Virus record (IMG/VR): IMGVR_UViG_3300020215_000068
Coordinates: 1-46,814 of that record
Strand: one strand, 5' to 3'
DNA from: a virus
Length of the DNA stretch: 46,814 nucleotides
Shown here: in pieces, positions 1 to 8,310 of the stretch
Layout of the letters: every line of letters begins with the position of its first letter
Numbering within the stretch: position 1 is the first letter of the stretch
Notes under the pieces: model-generated
What the model saw: only the letters and a program-made list of their open reading frames with translations
Told to the model about the DNA's origin: nothing
Database searches by the model: none
Made by a program: the position numbers and the translations under genes

Positions 1-33
1 GCCGCGGTAGGCGATCGGCTCGTCGATCTCGGC
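1..33. repeat. Inverted copy of 45896-45928 at the contig start
   Basis: Bases 1-33 are the exact reverse complement of 45896-45928, which lies inside an internal virion protein gene. Bases 24-33 also belong to the terminal direct repeat, so the two alignments share 10 bases at the junction. Bases 1-23 fit nothing upstream of the matching right-end sequence. A short inverted tag with microhomology is typical of a chimeric read or amplification artefact, so bases 1-23 should probably be trimmed. Confidence 0.85.
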
Positions 34-149
34 CGCTACCTGCCGCAATTCCATGAGCCGGGCGCCCTGCTGCGCGCCGGCTATGAGCGCTGGGCCGAGT
101 TCATCCGGCCGCGCCTCGACCTCGACCGCATGCGCGACCCGCTCACCGG
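24..149. repeat. Terminal direct repeat, left copy (126 bp)
   Basis: Bases 24-149 are identical to 46689-46814 in the same orientation. Joining the copies restores one uninterrupted reading frame, so the molecule is circular or circularly permuted, with a unit of about 46,665 bp. A length of 126 is also what an assembler leaves when it closes a circle with k=127, so a true packaged terminal redundancy cannot be inferred from this alone. Confidence 0.93.
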
Positions 150-1941
150 CGGGCGCCTCTCACCGGAGCGGCTCGAGGAAAGCCTGCGTGTCGCCTATGA
201 GCGGATCACGACGGGCGGCTGGTCGGACCGCGAGCCGACGGCGCGGCCGTTCGGCAAGGGTGCGCTCGCGAACCAGCGCAGCGAGCACCGGTTCCTGCAC
301 TTCCGCACCGCGGACGACTGGCTCGCGTATAACCGCGAGTTCGGGGCCGGCGATCCGCTGAAAGCGATCTTCCAGCACATCAACGGCATGGCGCGCGACA
401 TCGCGGCCATGGAAGTGCTCGGCCCGAACCCGAGCGCCACGGTGGAGTGGCTGAAGCAGGTCGCACAGAGCGAGGCCGCCAAGGCGATCGCGGGCAAGCC
501 GTCGCTCTATGGCACGTCGCAGGCGCCGCCGTTGATCGCCGACAAGCTGGACTATCTGCCCTGGCGCATTCAGTCGGTCTGGGACTATGTCCGCGGCCGC
601 CAGCAGGTCTCCGGCCGATGGGCGACCGGCTTCGCGAACGCTCGCAACTTCCTCACCTCGGCGCAACTCGGCGCCGCCTCGGTGCTCGCGGCCGCGACCG
701 ACCCGTTCCTCGACATGGCAGCGCGCTATCTGTCGGGCCTGCCCATGACCAAGGCGCTCGCCGGCATCGTCGAGGCGCTCCCGGGCCGCGCCGGCATGAC
801 CCGGGAGAAGGCGGTCCGCTCCGGCTTGATCCTCGACGACTTCCTGCACATCCTGGGCGATGAGGCGCGCTATGCGGGCACGCTCGGCGGCTCGGAGTGG
901 TCGCGCTGGCTCGCTGACCGGACCGTCAATCTGTCCGGCCTTGAGCCCATGACGCAGGCGCGCCGGCACGTCTTCGCGCTCGATTTCCAGGCGGCCTTCG
1001 CGGACCACGCTGGCCAAGCGTTCGACGCGCTCCCGGCCTATCTGCGGCGCTCGATGGAGGACTACGGCCTCGATGCGCGCGCGTGGGACATCATGCGCAA
1101 GATCGAGCCGGACCGGCCGGAGGGCGGCGCAGGCATCCTGCGGCCGATCGACGTCGCCAAGCGCTCGCGCCCCGTGGCCGAAAAGTATCTTGAGATGATC
1201 TACGGGCAGATGGAGCGGGCGGTCCCGACCGGCACGGCACGGGCCCGGTCGTTCATCACAGGCACAGCGCCGCGCGGCTCGGTCTTCGGCGAGATCCTCG
1301 AGAGCGGGCTGCAATACAAGTCGTTCGCGCTCTCGTTCACGACGCTGCAGTTCCAGGCAATCCAGCGCGAGCTCCACCAGGGGGGGGCGCGCGGGGCAGC
1401 CTACGCCAGCGGGGTGGCGCTCGCACTCACCCTCGGCGGCGGGCTGGCGATGCAGCTCAAGAGCATCATTGCCGGCAAGGACACGCAGCCCATGGACAAC
1501 CCGAAATTCTGGATCCAAGCGCTGCAGACCGGCGGCGGCTTCGGCCTGATGGGCGATTTCATGTTCTCGGACGTCAACCGCTTCGGCCATTCGCTCGGCG
1601 AGCAGCTGCTCGGCCCGACGGTCGGCGCGCTCTCCGACATCTCTAAACTGACGGTCGGCAACATCCAGCAGGCGATCCAGGGCAAGAAGACGAACGCCGG
1701 CCGCGAGGCGGTGAACTTCGTCGGTCGCTACACCCCAGTGGCCTCCTCGCTCTGGTACACGCGGCTCGGCTACCGGCGCGTGTTCCTGGATCAACTGCAA
1801 TATCTCGCCGATCCGGAGGCCCATAAGGCGTTCCGCGACGCGCAGCGGCGCACGATGCGCGAGACCCATCAGGGCTACTGGTGGCCGCCCGGAGAGGCCG
1901 CGCCCGCGCGCGCACCAGAGGTCAACCTGACGGCTCCGTAG
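25..1941 (+). CDS. Internal virion (ejection) protein, C-terminal part
   Basis: This is the larger piece of an approximately 830-residue protein whose first part is 46114-46814; the frame is continuous across the terminal repeat. It is the last and largest of four consecutive genes after tail tubular protein B, where T7-like podoviruses encode proteins stored in the capsid and ejected into the cell envelope. Gly/Ala-rich hydrophobic stretches occur around the VLAAATDPFLDMAARYLSGLP segment and near GAAYASGVALALTLGGGLAMQLK, compatible with membrane contact. No lysozyme or transglycosylase motif is visible. The family name is inferred from position; the sequence itself resembles uncharacterised long proteins of rhizobial podoviruses. 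Confidence 0.8.
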   Translation, partial: DLGRYLPQFHEPGALLRAGYERWAEFIRPRLDLDRMRDPLTGGRLSPERLEESLRVAYERITTGGWSDREPTARPFGKGALANQRSEHRFLHFRTADDWLAYNREFGAGDPLKAIFQHINGMARDIAAMEVLGPNPSATVEWLKQVAQSEAAKAIAGKPSLYGTSQAPPLIADKLDYLPWRIQSVWDYVRGRQQVSGRWATGFANARNFLTSAQLGAASVLAAATDPFLDMAARYLSGLPMTKALAGIVEALPGRAGMTREKAVRSGLILDDFLHILGDEARYAGTLGGSEWSRWLADRTVNLSGLEPMTQARRHVFALDFQAAFADHAGQAFDALPAYLRRSMEDYGLDARAWDIMRKIEPDRPEGGAGILRPIDVAKRSRPVAEKYLEMIYGQMERAVPTGTARARSFITGTAPRGSVFGEILESGLQYKSFALSFTTLQFQAIQRELHQGGARGAAYASGVALALTLGGGLAMQLKSIIAGKDTQPMDNPKFWIQALQTGGGFGLMGDFMFSDVNRFGHSLGEQLLGPTVGALSDISKLTVGNIQQAIQGKKTNAGREAVNFVGRYTPVASSLWYTRLGYRRVFLDQLQYLADPEAHKAFRDAQRRTMRETHQGYWWPPGEAAPARAPEVNLTAP

Positions 1942-1943
1942 GC

Positions 1944-1952
1944 GGTGCGTTG
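1944..1952 (+). promoter_or_regulatory. GGTGCGTTG late-block motif, tail-fibre gene
   Basis: The 9-mer GGTGCGTTG starts 41 bases before the tail-fibre ATG (1985), in the 43-base gap after the previous stop. The gene has no Shine-Dalgarno sequence. The same word at nearly the same distance precedes four other late genes (5378, 28455, 28935, 38602). Confidence 0.6.
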
Positions 1953-1984
1953 CGGGTATAGCCCTCCCGCCGCACGGTCGCGGC

Positions 1985-4102
1985 ATGACGGTGCCGACCC
2001 TCCCCGATAGTGAACGCCGCACCCGCTACACGGGGGTTTCCTCGTCGACGGGGCCCTTCGACGTCGGTTTCGACCTGTACGGCAACGGGACCGACTATCA
2101 GAACTGGATCGAGGTCTGGGACGACGGCGTGAAGCTGACCGGCGTCACCGACTGGACGATGGACAGCCCGACCGTTTCGATCGCCACCGCCACCGAGCGG
2201 CCGATCACCGACGCCCGGATCACGTTCACGACCGCCCGCTCCGGCACCATCGACATCGTCGGCGCCGACCGCCCGCGGCGCACCGTGCAGCTCACCGAAG
2301 GCACGGGCGAGAGCGCAGCGAACAAGAACCGGACCTATACCCAGCTGGTCGCCCGGCTACGGGAGATGTGGGACAAGTTCTCGCGCGCGGTGCTGGCCCC
2401 ACCGGGCGAGACCATGAACGTGCTTTCGGCGGCCGCCACGCGCGCCAGCCGCTACGCCAAGTTCGACGCCAGCGGGCATCTCACGCACGGCGAAACGGTC
2501 ACGACCATCGAAGGCGGCGCGACCGATGCCGCCGCGAGCGCGGCGGCCGCCGCGGCTTCGGCATCGTCCGCCTCGACCAGCGCCACGAACGCCTCCAACT
2601 CGGCCAGCGCTGCCTCCACGTCGGCCTCGAACGCTTCGACCTCCGCGACGGCTGCGGCGTCGAGCGCTACGGCTGCGGCCGCGGCTGCCGCGGCGCTGGC
2701 GTTCAAATACACATGGGAATCCGACACCGCTGCCTCCGACCCTGGCAGCGGCAAGGTCAGCGTCAACAATGCAGCGCCCGCTTCAGCGACGGCGCTCTAC
2801 ATCTCCGAGACGGACGCGAACAGCAACGGCATCGCGTCTGAGATCGCGCGTTGGGACGACGCGACGAACGCGAGCGGCAAGGCGCGCGTCAAGATCGCGA
2901 AGGACGCGACGAACTTCCTGCTGCTCACCATCACCTCGGCCGAGACCGATAACGGCGCGTGGAAATCCTTCACGGTGTCCGGCGGCATGCTGGTTGGCTC
3001 GCTGGCCGACGGCGACACCGTCTACATCACGGTGGACACGTCCGGCAGCGACGGCTCGGGCACGATCAGCGGCACGGTGGGAACGACCGACAACGCATTC
3101 CCTCGCGCGGATGGTGTCGGCGGGACGACGCTGCAGGGCGGGCGCACCACCGAAAGCGACGCAGGCAAGGTCACCGTCAACTATGAGGACGCCACCACAA
3201 ACACGGTGGTGCACGGCCTGAAGGTCACTCGCACCTCGTCGGGCACGCCGGCCGCCGGTATCGGCACCGGCATCGAGCTCGAGGTCGAGACCGCCGCGGG
3301 GAACAACGAGGTCGGCGCCACGATCGAGGCGGTGACCTCCGACGTGACGTCGACCAGCGAAGACTTCGACCTCGTTCTAAAGACCATGGCCGCCGGCGCT
3401 ACCGCGGCGGAACGGCTGCGCGTTCTGTCCACCGGCGAGATCCGGCGCAGCTCCGGAGGCTTCGACCGCTTCGCTGAAATTGCGGCGCCAAGCACGCCCG
3501 CCTCCGGCAATGTGCACCTCTACGCCAAGACGGACGGGCGCCTCTACGAGAAAGATGACGCCGGGACCGAGCGTGGCCTCTCGTCCGTGGGCAAGCAGCC
3601 GATCTGGATCCCCGCCGGGGCGTGCAAGGCGCGCGCGACGAGTGGCGCGGGCTCCTCGACCTACGACTCCGGCTCGAACGACATCACGATCGCGACGTTC
3701 GATTTCGATACGTCATCGCAGGAATACATCCACACCTGTCCGATCGCCATGCCGAAAGCGTGGAACGAGTCGACGGTGACCGCCGTCATCCATTGGACGA
3801 ACACCGGCGGCGCCTCGACGCAGACCGTGCGCTGGACGGTCGCCGGCTTGGCAGTGTCGGACGACGACACGCTCAACGGCACCTTCGGAACGGCCGTGAA
3901 TATCGACGATACTTGGCTCGCTCAGAACGACGAGCACAAGACCTCGGAGTCTGGTGCGATCACCATCGGGGGCTCGCCCGCCGAGGGGGATCTCGTCATC
4001 TTCCAGATTTCGCGCGACGTTGCGAACGACAACATGGCGGGCGATGCCAACTTCATCGGCATCACGCTGTACATCACCACGAATGCACCCACGGACGACT
4101 GA
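1985..4102 (+). CDS. Tail fibre protein
   Basis: A 705-residue structural protein, probably the host-recognition fibre. Residues about 13-135 (RYTGVSSSTGPFDVGFDLY and following) match the T7 gp17 N-terminal type that anchors the fibre to the tail. A low-complexity Ala/Ser hinge, roughly residues 178-235, is typical of phage tail repeats in trimeric shafts. Repetitive beta-rich Thr/Ser/Gly sequence follows, and the C-terminal third (from KQPIWIPAGA) resembles the knob or receptor-binding end of fibres. The start at 1985 is SD-less and lies 41 bases after a GGTGCGTTG motif. The stop overlaps the next ATG by one base. Confidence 0.85.
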   Translation: MTVPTLPDSERRTRYTGVSSSTGPFDVGFDLYGNGTDYQNWIEVWDDGVKLTGVTDWTMDSPTVSIATATERPITDARITFTTARSGTIDIVGADRPRRTVQLTEGTGESAANKNRTYTQLVARLREMWDKFSRAVLAPPGETMNVLSAAATRASRYAKFDASGHLTHGETVTTIEGGATDAAASAAAAAASASSASTSATNASNSASAASTSASNASTSATAAASSATAAAAAAAALAFKYTWESDTAASDPGSGKVSVNNAAPASATALYISETDANSNGIASEIARWDDATNASGKARVKIAKDATNFLLLTITSAETDNGAWKSFTVSGGMLVGSLADGDTVYITVDTSGSDGSGTISGTVGTTDNAFPRADGVGGTTLQGGRTTESDAGKVTVNYEDATTNTVVHGLKVTRTSSGTPAAGIGTGIELEVETAAGNNEVGATIEAVTSDVTSTSEDFDLVLKTMAAGATAAERLRVLSTGEIRRSSGGFDRFAEIAAPSTPASGNVHLYAKTDGRLYEKDDAGTERGLSSVGKQPIWIPAGACKARATSGAGSSTYDSGSNDITIATFDFDTSSQEYIHTCPIAMPKAWNESTVTAVIHWTNTGGASTQTVRWTVAGLAVSDDDTLNGTFGTAVNIDDTWLAQNDEHKTSESGAITIGGSPAEGDLVIFQISRDVANDNMAGDANFIGITLYITTNAPTDD

Positions 4103-4497
4103 TGCGATACGCCCTGGTAGGACCGACCAACCTGATCGAACGGCTTGCCGAGGACGGCAAGGGCGGCATCGACCCAGCCGTGAAGACAAGGGTGGGATGG
4201 CGCTGGCTGCCGTGCCCGGTCGTCACGCCGCCGTCGTATGATCCGGCGGCGCAAGTCAGGGAAGGTCCGACATTCACGGTCGGCGCATCGTCCGTCACCG
4301 AGAGCTACACGGTGCGTGCCATGACGGCGCAGGAGCTCAGCGACGCCAAGGATCGCGCTGTTGAGGGCATCAATGGCGTGCCGTTTTCGCCGCTGCTGCG
4401 CGTTCTGTTCAACCTGAACAATCGCGTGCGCGCACTCGAGGGGCAGTCGGCGCTTACGGTCGCGCAGTTCCGGGCCGCCATCAAGGCGCTGCTCTGA
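4102..4497 (+). CDS. Tail-fibre-associated hypothetical protein
   Basis: 131 residues, translationally coupled to the fibre (TGATG) and to the next gene (TGATG). The N-terminal half is a short globular segment with paired aromatics (VGWRWLPCPVV). The C-terminal part (MTAQELSDAKDRAVEGINGVPFSPLLRVLFNLNNRVRALEG) is helical and resembles the C-terminal helix found in small proteins next to tail fibres. Being sandwiched between fibre and adhesin-like genes suggests a fibre assembly or accessory role. No known catalytic motif was seen. Confidence 0.7.
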   Translation: MRYALVGPTNLIERLAEDGKGGIDPAVKTRVGWRWLPCPVVTPPSYDPAAQVREGPTFTVGASSVTESYTVRAMTAQELSDAKDRAVEGINGVPFSPLLRVLFNLNNRVRALEGQSALTVAQFRAAIKALL

Positions 4498-5000
4498 TGT
4501 TCATGCTGACGCACCTCGCCGGGTTCGGCGCCGGCGGCAAGTCCGTTGTCGCCGTAGCCGGCGCCACCGGCACCGCGATCGGCGACATGAACGCGGTCGG
4601 TGCGCTCAGCAACGCCTTCGACGGTGTGGCCGAAGCATCCACCGACGCCGACCGCGTCCAGAAGACCAACTCCGACACCGGGTTCGTCGGCAAGGATTGG
4701 GGTGCTGGCAGCACCAAGGAAGTTACCAAGGTCGAGATGCTCGGCACCTCGAACTTGGGCTTCTGCGAGCAACGGACGAACGTCACGATCGAGATCCGCG
4801 GGCATTCCTCGGCGCCGAGCGCGGGAACCGAGGGCACGTTGCTGGGCACCACCGGCTCGATCGCTGACACGACGTCGCTCGTGACCGTCAACGTCGCGAC
4901 CCCGCAGGCCTTCCGCTATGTGTGGGCCTATCTCAGCGCCTCGGGCGGCTCGCTCGGCCATATCTACATGGGCGACATGACCATCTACGAGCAGGTCTAA
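4497..5000 (+). CDS. Discoidin-like tail domain protein
   Basis: 167 residues consisting almost entirely of one beta-rich domain. Its pattern (IGDM, then GALSNAFDG, FVGKDW, VTKVEMLGTSN, VTIEIRGHSSAP-GT-GTLLG, YVWAYLS, YMGDMTIYE) matches position by position a segment of tail tubular protein B, residues about 585-725. Order and spacing look like F5/8 type C (discoidin) or galactose-binding-like folds, which bind glycans. It is coupled to the previous tail gene (TGATG), so it is probably a virion adhesin. The fold is inferred from pattern only. Confidence 0.7.
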   Translation: MFMLTHLAGFGAGGKSVVAVAGATGTAIGDMNAVGALSNAFDGVAEASTDADRVQKTNSDTGFVGKDWGAGSTKEVTKVEMLGTSNLGFCEQRTNVTIEIRGHSSAPSAGTEGTLLGTTGSIADTTSLVTVNVATPQAFRYVWAYLSASGGSLGHIYMGDMTIYEQV

Positions 5001-5305
5001 GCCTCGTCCGGAGGGGCCCGCTCCAGCGCATGCCTGGCGCCTTCGTCCGCCACCCTGTCAATGTACGAGAGGGCCACCCGGGCAGCAGCCACGATCAACG
5101 CCGCGGCCGCGGCCAGGGCCGCAACGACGTTGGCTTGATCCGGCGAAAACCATACGGCGATGATGTAGGCGGCGACCACAAAGTTGATCGGGATCATGGC
5201 CCATCGAACGAAGCCGACGACCGGGTGATCGCTGAGCCAAAACGCCGTGACAGCAGGCAGCGCAACGAGCGACGCCGCACCCACCGGGACCAATACATCA
5301 AGCAT
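4997..5305 (-). CDS. Small triple-TM membrane protein on the opposite strand
   Basis: 102 residues with three hydrophobic segments (about residues 5-24, 33-53 and 57-80) and a charged C-terminus rich in Arg/Asp/Glu. The start at 5305 is chosen because AGGAG lies 8-12 bases upstream. It is the only minus-strand gene in the late tail/lysis region. Its stop overlaps the end of 4497-5000, and its upstream region faces the lysis genes. Topology would fit a holin, antiholin or superinfection-exclusion protein expressed apart from late transcription; the function is inferred. Confidence 0.65.
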   Translation of the reverse strand: MLDVLVPVGAASLVALPAVTAFWLSDHPVVGFVRWAMIPINFVVAAYIIAVWFSPDQANVVAALAAAAALIVAAARVALSYIDRVADEGARHALERAPPDEA

Positions 5306-5377
5306 GGCTTCGCTCCTAATGAGCGCATTGATTACCACTTCGGCGCGAATGTTCCAATAGTCTCCGCGAGAGTTAAC

Positions 5378-5386
5378 GGTGCGTTG
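5378..5386 (+). promoter_or_regulatory. GGTGCGTTG late-block motif, lysis genes
   Basis: GGTGCGTTG starts exactly 41 bases before ATG 5419, in the divergent gap between the minus-strand membrane gene and the lysis cassette. No Shine-Dalgarno sequence precedes that ATG. Confidence 0.6.
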
Positions 5387-5418
5387 CCGCCGGCTGCTCG
5401 CTCGGCACCATGCGAGCC

Positions 5419-5994
5419 ATGCGCTTGCTCCTCGCCATCGGCCTCTGGGCCTCCCTGATGTGTCAGGCCGCCGCTGATGACGCGGCGTTCGAGGCGGCGT
5501 GGGACCGCATTGCAGCCGAAGTGAACCCAGCGAAACCTGCCCCGATCGCGACGTCAGCCGATCGAGCGAACATTTTCGCCCGTTATGAGGCATCACTCCT
5601 GCAGCCGGTGGGAAACTGCCGCGAGTGGGAGACGGTCGACGCACGGGTGAAGCGGGTCGTCTCGGACGCGGCCGCGCACTTCCGCGGCGTGGCGAAGCTG
5701 ACCAGCTGCTACCGCAGCAAGGCCCATAACCGCCGGGTCCGCGGCGCGAAGCGCTCCATGCACATCGCCCGCAAGGCGCTCGACTTCGTGGTCGAGCGCG
5801 AGGGCGCGCCCGTCAACAAGGACGCGCTGGCCAGGTGGGTGCGCCATCACCCGCTCATGCGCAAGCGGGGCGGGGTCGGCCTCTATCGGATGGCCGCGAT
5901 CCACGTCGATTCCGGGAAGTACCGCAATTGGGACCGGCGCAGGGGTAAGGCGCGCAAGAAAGCGCGCACCAGATACGCGGGGTTGAGACGATGA
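5419..5994 (+). CDS. Secreted M15-family peptidase (endolysin/peptidoglycan peptidase)
   Basis: 191 residues. An N-terminal signal peptide (RLLLAIGLWASLMCQAAA) directs export. The catalytic part has the M15 zinc pattern: a His after Ser in SMHIARKALDF (H115, D122) and a final IHVDSG (H162, D164), preceded by SCYRSKAHNRRV. Such enzymes cut D,L or D,D bonds in peptidoglycan cross-bridges. A second ATG at 5410 exists, but 5419 keeps the 41-base distance to the upstream motif. It opens the lysis block and overlaps the next gene by 4 bases (ATGA). An alternative is a periplasmic carboxypeptidase-like accessory. Confidence 0.78.
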   Translation: MRLLLAIGLWASLMCQAAADDAAFEAAWDRIAAEVNPAKPAPIATSADRANIFARYEASLLQPVGNCREWETVDARVKRVVSDAAAHFRGVAKLTSCYRSKAHNRRVRGAKRSMHIARKALDFVVEREGAPVNKDALARWVRHHPLMRKRGGVGLYRMAAIHVDSGKYRNWDRRRGKARKKARTRYAGLRR

Positions 5995-6377
5995 CACGGG
6001 TTCACAAGGATGCGCTGATCGCGCTGGCTCTGGCGGCGATGTTCGTTGTGGGGGTTCGGCATCTTGCACGCGCGCAGGATTATCAAGGGCGCCACGGGCA
6101 CGGACATGACCGCTGGCACGGCGAGTTCTATTCCAAGCTGAAGCGCAACGACACGAAGACGAGCTGCTGCGACCTCTCGGACTGTGTGCCGACCCAGTCG
6201 CGCATGGTCGGCGCGCGCCACCAGGTCATGGTGGATGGCGAGTGGACGGATGTCCCGCCCGAGGTGATCCAGAAAGTCACCGCGCCCGACGGCGGCGCGC
6301 ATGTGTGCTTCCCGAAGCCGAGTCCTCTCTATCCGAAGGGCACGCTGTTCTGCGTCGTCCTGCCCCCGGAGACCTGA
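5991..6377 (+). CDS. Small secreted Cys-rich protein of the lysis cassette
   Basis: 128 residues. The N-terminal segment LIALALAAMFVVGVRHLARAQ is a signal peptide or anchor. The mature part is His-rich at first (GRHGHGHDRWHGEFY) and has conserved-looking Cys pairs (TSCCDLSDC, HVC, FC) that could form disulfides in the periplasm. It overlaps the peptidase gene by ATGA and ends 3 bases before the endolysin. Similar proteins occur near lysis genes and prophages in Hyphomicrobiales, but I know no defined function. Involvement in lysis is inferred from position. Confidence 0.7.
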   Translation: MTRVHKDALIALALAAMFVVGVRHLARAQDYQGRHGHGHDRWHGEFYSKLKRNDTKTSCCDLSDCVPTQSRMVGARHQVMVDGEWTDVPPEVIQKVTAPDGGAHVCFPKPSPLYPKGTLFCVVLPPET

Positions 6378-6380
6378 TAG

Positions 6381-7166
6381 ATGAACCGCGCGGTCCTCTT
6401 CTCCGCATTGCGCGGCCCGCTGTTCAACGGGCGCATGTCGGAGACACAGGTCTCCGGCGTAGAGGCCATTCTCGACGAGTGGCAACGCCGGCGCCTCACG
6501 GACCTGCGCTGGCTTGCCTACATTCTCGCGACGGCGTTCCACGAGACCGGTCGCGCGATGCAGCCCGTCATCGAGACGCGGCAGCTCAGCGAGACGCAGA
6601 ACCCGAGCGTCGACACAGCGATCGCGCGCCTCGAGCGCGCCTGGCGCGACGGCAAGATGCCGTGGGTGAAACGGGCCTATTGGCGCAAGGACAAGAGCGG
6701 GCTCTCGTGGCTCGGGCGCGGCCTGCCGCAGGTCACACACCTAGAGAACTACGCTTGGGCCGAGGAGGCGACCGGCATTCCGTTCACCAAAAACCCGGAC
6801 CTCATGCTGGCAATGGAGAACGCGATCCCGGTGATGTTTATCGGCATGATCGAGGGCAAGTTCACCGGCAAGAAGCTCGGCGACTACTTTGACGTCGACA
6901 CTGAGGACTGGTTCAACGCGCGCCGCATCATCAATGCAACGGAGAGTGCCGAGAAGGTCGCGGGCTACGCAAAGCAGTTCCACAGTGCGCTGCTCACCGC
7001 CCATGCCGCGGCGACCGAGGTGCGCATCCCACCGCCGCCCGACATCGAGCCAATGCCGCCGAAGGCGCCGGACATCGTGCTGCCTTCTCCCGGTGCGCGC
7101 GGCAATCTACCGCCGACGCCGACGTTCTGGGCGGCAGTAAAGCAACTGTTCAGCACGAAGGGCTGA
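6381..7166 (+). CDS. GH19/lysozyme-like endolysin
   Basis: 261 residues. The core resembles glycoside hydrolase family 19 chitinase-like phage endolysins: LAYILATAFHETG places the likely catalytic Glu at position 55 after His54, followed by WLGRGLPQVTHLENYAW and FNARRIINATESAEKVAGYAKQF. It should cleave the glycan strands of peptidoglycan. A Pro-rich tail (about residues 215-250) may be a linker. There is no signal peptide, so it needs a holin, and two holin-like genes follow directly. With the M15 peptidase upstream, the phage carries two different wall-cutting activities. Confidence 0.82.
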   Translation: MNRAVLFSALRGPLFNGRMSETQVSGVEAILDEWQRRRLTDLRWLAYILATAFHETGRAMQPVIETRQLSETQNPSVDTAIARLERAWRDGKMPWVKRAYWRKDKSGLSWLGRGLPQVTHLENYAWAEEATGIPFTKNPDLMLAMENAIPVMFIGMIEGKFTGKKLGDYFDVDTEDWFNARRIINATESAEKVAGYAKQFHSALLTAHAAATEVRIPPPPDIEPMPPKAPDIVLPSPGARGNLPPTPTFWAAVKQLFSTKG

Positions 7167-7169
7167 GCC

Positions 7170-7412
7170 ATGTGGGACCTGAAAAACTGGGGCAGGGTAC
7201 TTGTCTCGATCCTCGTCGTTGCCGGCTTCATCCTGGTGACGCTGCTCTACCTGACGCAGAAGCTCAGCAATAGCGCGGTGCCTGAGATCCTCGCGATCCT
7301 CCTCGGCGCGCTGGCGTCGAACTTCACCTCGGTGGTGTCCTACTGGATTGGCTCCTCGGCGGGGTCGAGCTCGAAGGACGCGGCGATCGAGAGCCTCGCG
7401 AGCAAGCCATGA
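7170..7412 (+). CDS. Two-TM holin-like protein
   Basis: 80 residues with two hydrophobic helices (VLVSILVVAGFILVTLLYL and EILAILLGALASNFTSVVSYWIG) and a short Ser/Lys-rich tail. Size and topology match class II holins. It lies 3 bases after the endolysin stop and overlaps the next holin gene by 4 bases. AAGGG upstream can serve as ribosome-binding site. Which of this and the following gene is holin and which is antiholin cannot be decided from sequence. Confidence 0.7.
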   Translation: MWDLKNWGRVLVSILVVAGFILVTLLYLTQKLSNSAVPEILAILLGALASNFTSVVSYWIGSSAGSSSKDAAIESLASKP

Positions 7413-7963
7413 TCGCAGCGATTACAGCCATCCTCGGGTTCCTGGCGTCGGTCGGACCGGCGCTCGTCCAGCTGTTCACCCTCAAGGAAAACAATGCGCA
7501 GCAACTCGCGGTCCGAAAGCTCGAGCTCGAAGCTGCTCGCCAGGGCACGGCGCTACAGATCGATCTCGCGAGCGCTCAGGCTGATGTTCGACAGGCAGAC
7601 AATCTTTATGGGTTCGCAAGCGGCGCTTCTGGGTATCGCTTTGTGGACGCGCTGGCCGTACTTGTCCGACCTTACATCACGATGGTGATGTTCCACCTGT
7701 GGCTGGCGATCGAGCTCTCGCTGCTGATCTACGGCATCAATCAGGGCTACGACATCGGGCAGCTCTACAAGCTGATCTGGGACGAGCCGACGCAGGCGAT
7801 CTTCGCCGCGATCATGGGCTTCTGGTTCGGCAACCGCATGCTCAATCGCATGAACCAGCAGAGCATGGCCGCCACACTTTCCGTCACCGCGCCCAGGGTA
7901 CAGGTCACGAAGGCGGAGCCGGCGCCCGCTACCATTTCGAAGCCGTTAGGGAGCCGCGACTAA
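7409..7963 (+). CDS. GTA-type 3-TM holin family protein
   Basis: 184 residues: an N-terminal hydrophobic segment, a charged helical stretch (LKENNAQQLAVRKLELEAARQ), then RPYITMVMFHLWLAIELSLLIYG and the C-terminal IFAAIMGFWFGNRMLNR membrane pieces. This arrangement and the final FWFGNRM motif are typical of the three-TM holin family known from gene-transfer-agent release in alphaproteobacteria. It would permeabilise the inner membrane for the endolysin. It overlaps the preceding holin-like gene by ATGA. Confidence 0.78.
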   Translation: MIAAITAILGFLASVGPALVQLFTLKENNAQQLAVRKLELEAARQGTALQIDLASAQADVRQADNLYGFASGASGYRFVDALAVLVRPYITMVMFHLWLAIELSLLIYGINQGYDIGQLYKLIWDEPTQAIFAAIMGFWFGNRMLNRMNQQSMAATLSVTAPRVQVTKAEPAPATISKPLGSRD

Positions 7964-7966
7964 GCG

Positions 7967-8248
7967 ATGATCACGTTCGACACCAGCGTTAACCTGGGGC
8001 ACCTCATTCAGGTCGGCGTTATCGCCGTCGGCGGCCTAGGCGTTATCTGGGCCATGCGCGGCGATCTCAAGGCGCTGGGCGGCAGGATGACCGACGTCGA
8101 GGCGTCGCTCTTGAAGGTCGAGCAAATCCTCATCACCACCGCCCGCCAGGACGAGAAGATCATCCAGCAGGACAAGAGGATTGGGCGTCTCGAGGACGAA
8201 CTCTCAGACCTCCGTCGCGGCCGCGGATTCATCCGGCAGGATGCATGA
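7967..8248 (+). CDS. TM plus coiled-coil lysis accessory (spanin-like)
   Basis: 93 residues: one N-terminal membrane segment (HLIQVGVIAVGGLGVIWAM), then a long charged coiled coil (LKVEQILITTARQDEKIIQQDKRIGRLEDELSDLRRG). It is last in the lysis cassette, followed by the terminator. The topology is like an inner-membrane spanin subunit, but no outer-membrane lipoprotein partner was found, so it could also be a holin regulator. Confidence 0.65.
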   Translation: MITFDTSVNLGHLIQVGVIAVGGLGVIWAMRGDLKALGGRMTDVEASLLKVEQILITTARQDEKIIQQDKRIGRLEDELSDLRRGRGFIRQDA

Positions 8249-8310
8249 ACCACACGGCTGGTGCCGTGCGGGAGGCGTCGACACCACGCCGAGACCTCCC
8301 CTTAGAACTT

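Noticed and set aside
160-2022. 620-codon open frame on the minus strand
   Set aside because: Antisense to the internal virion gene; Arg-rich, low-complexity product with no domain. A GC-rich shadow frame.
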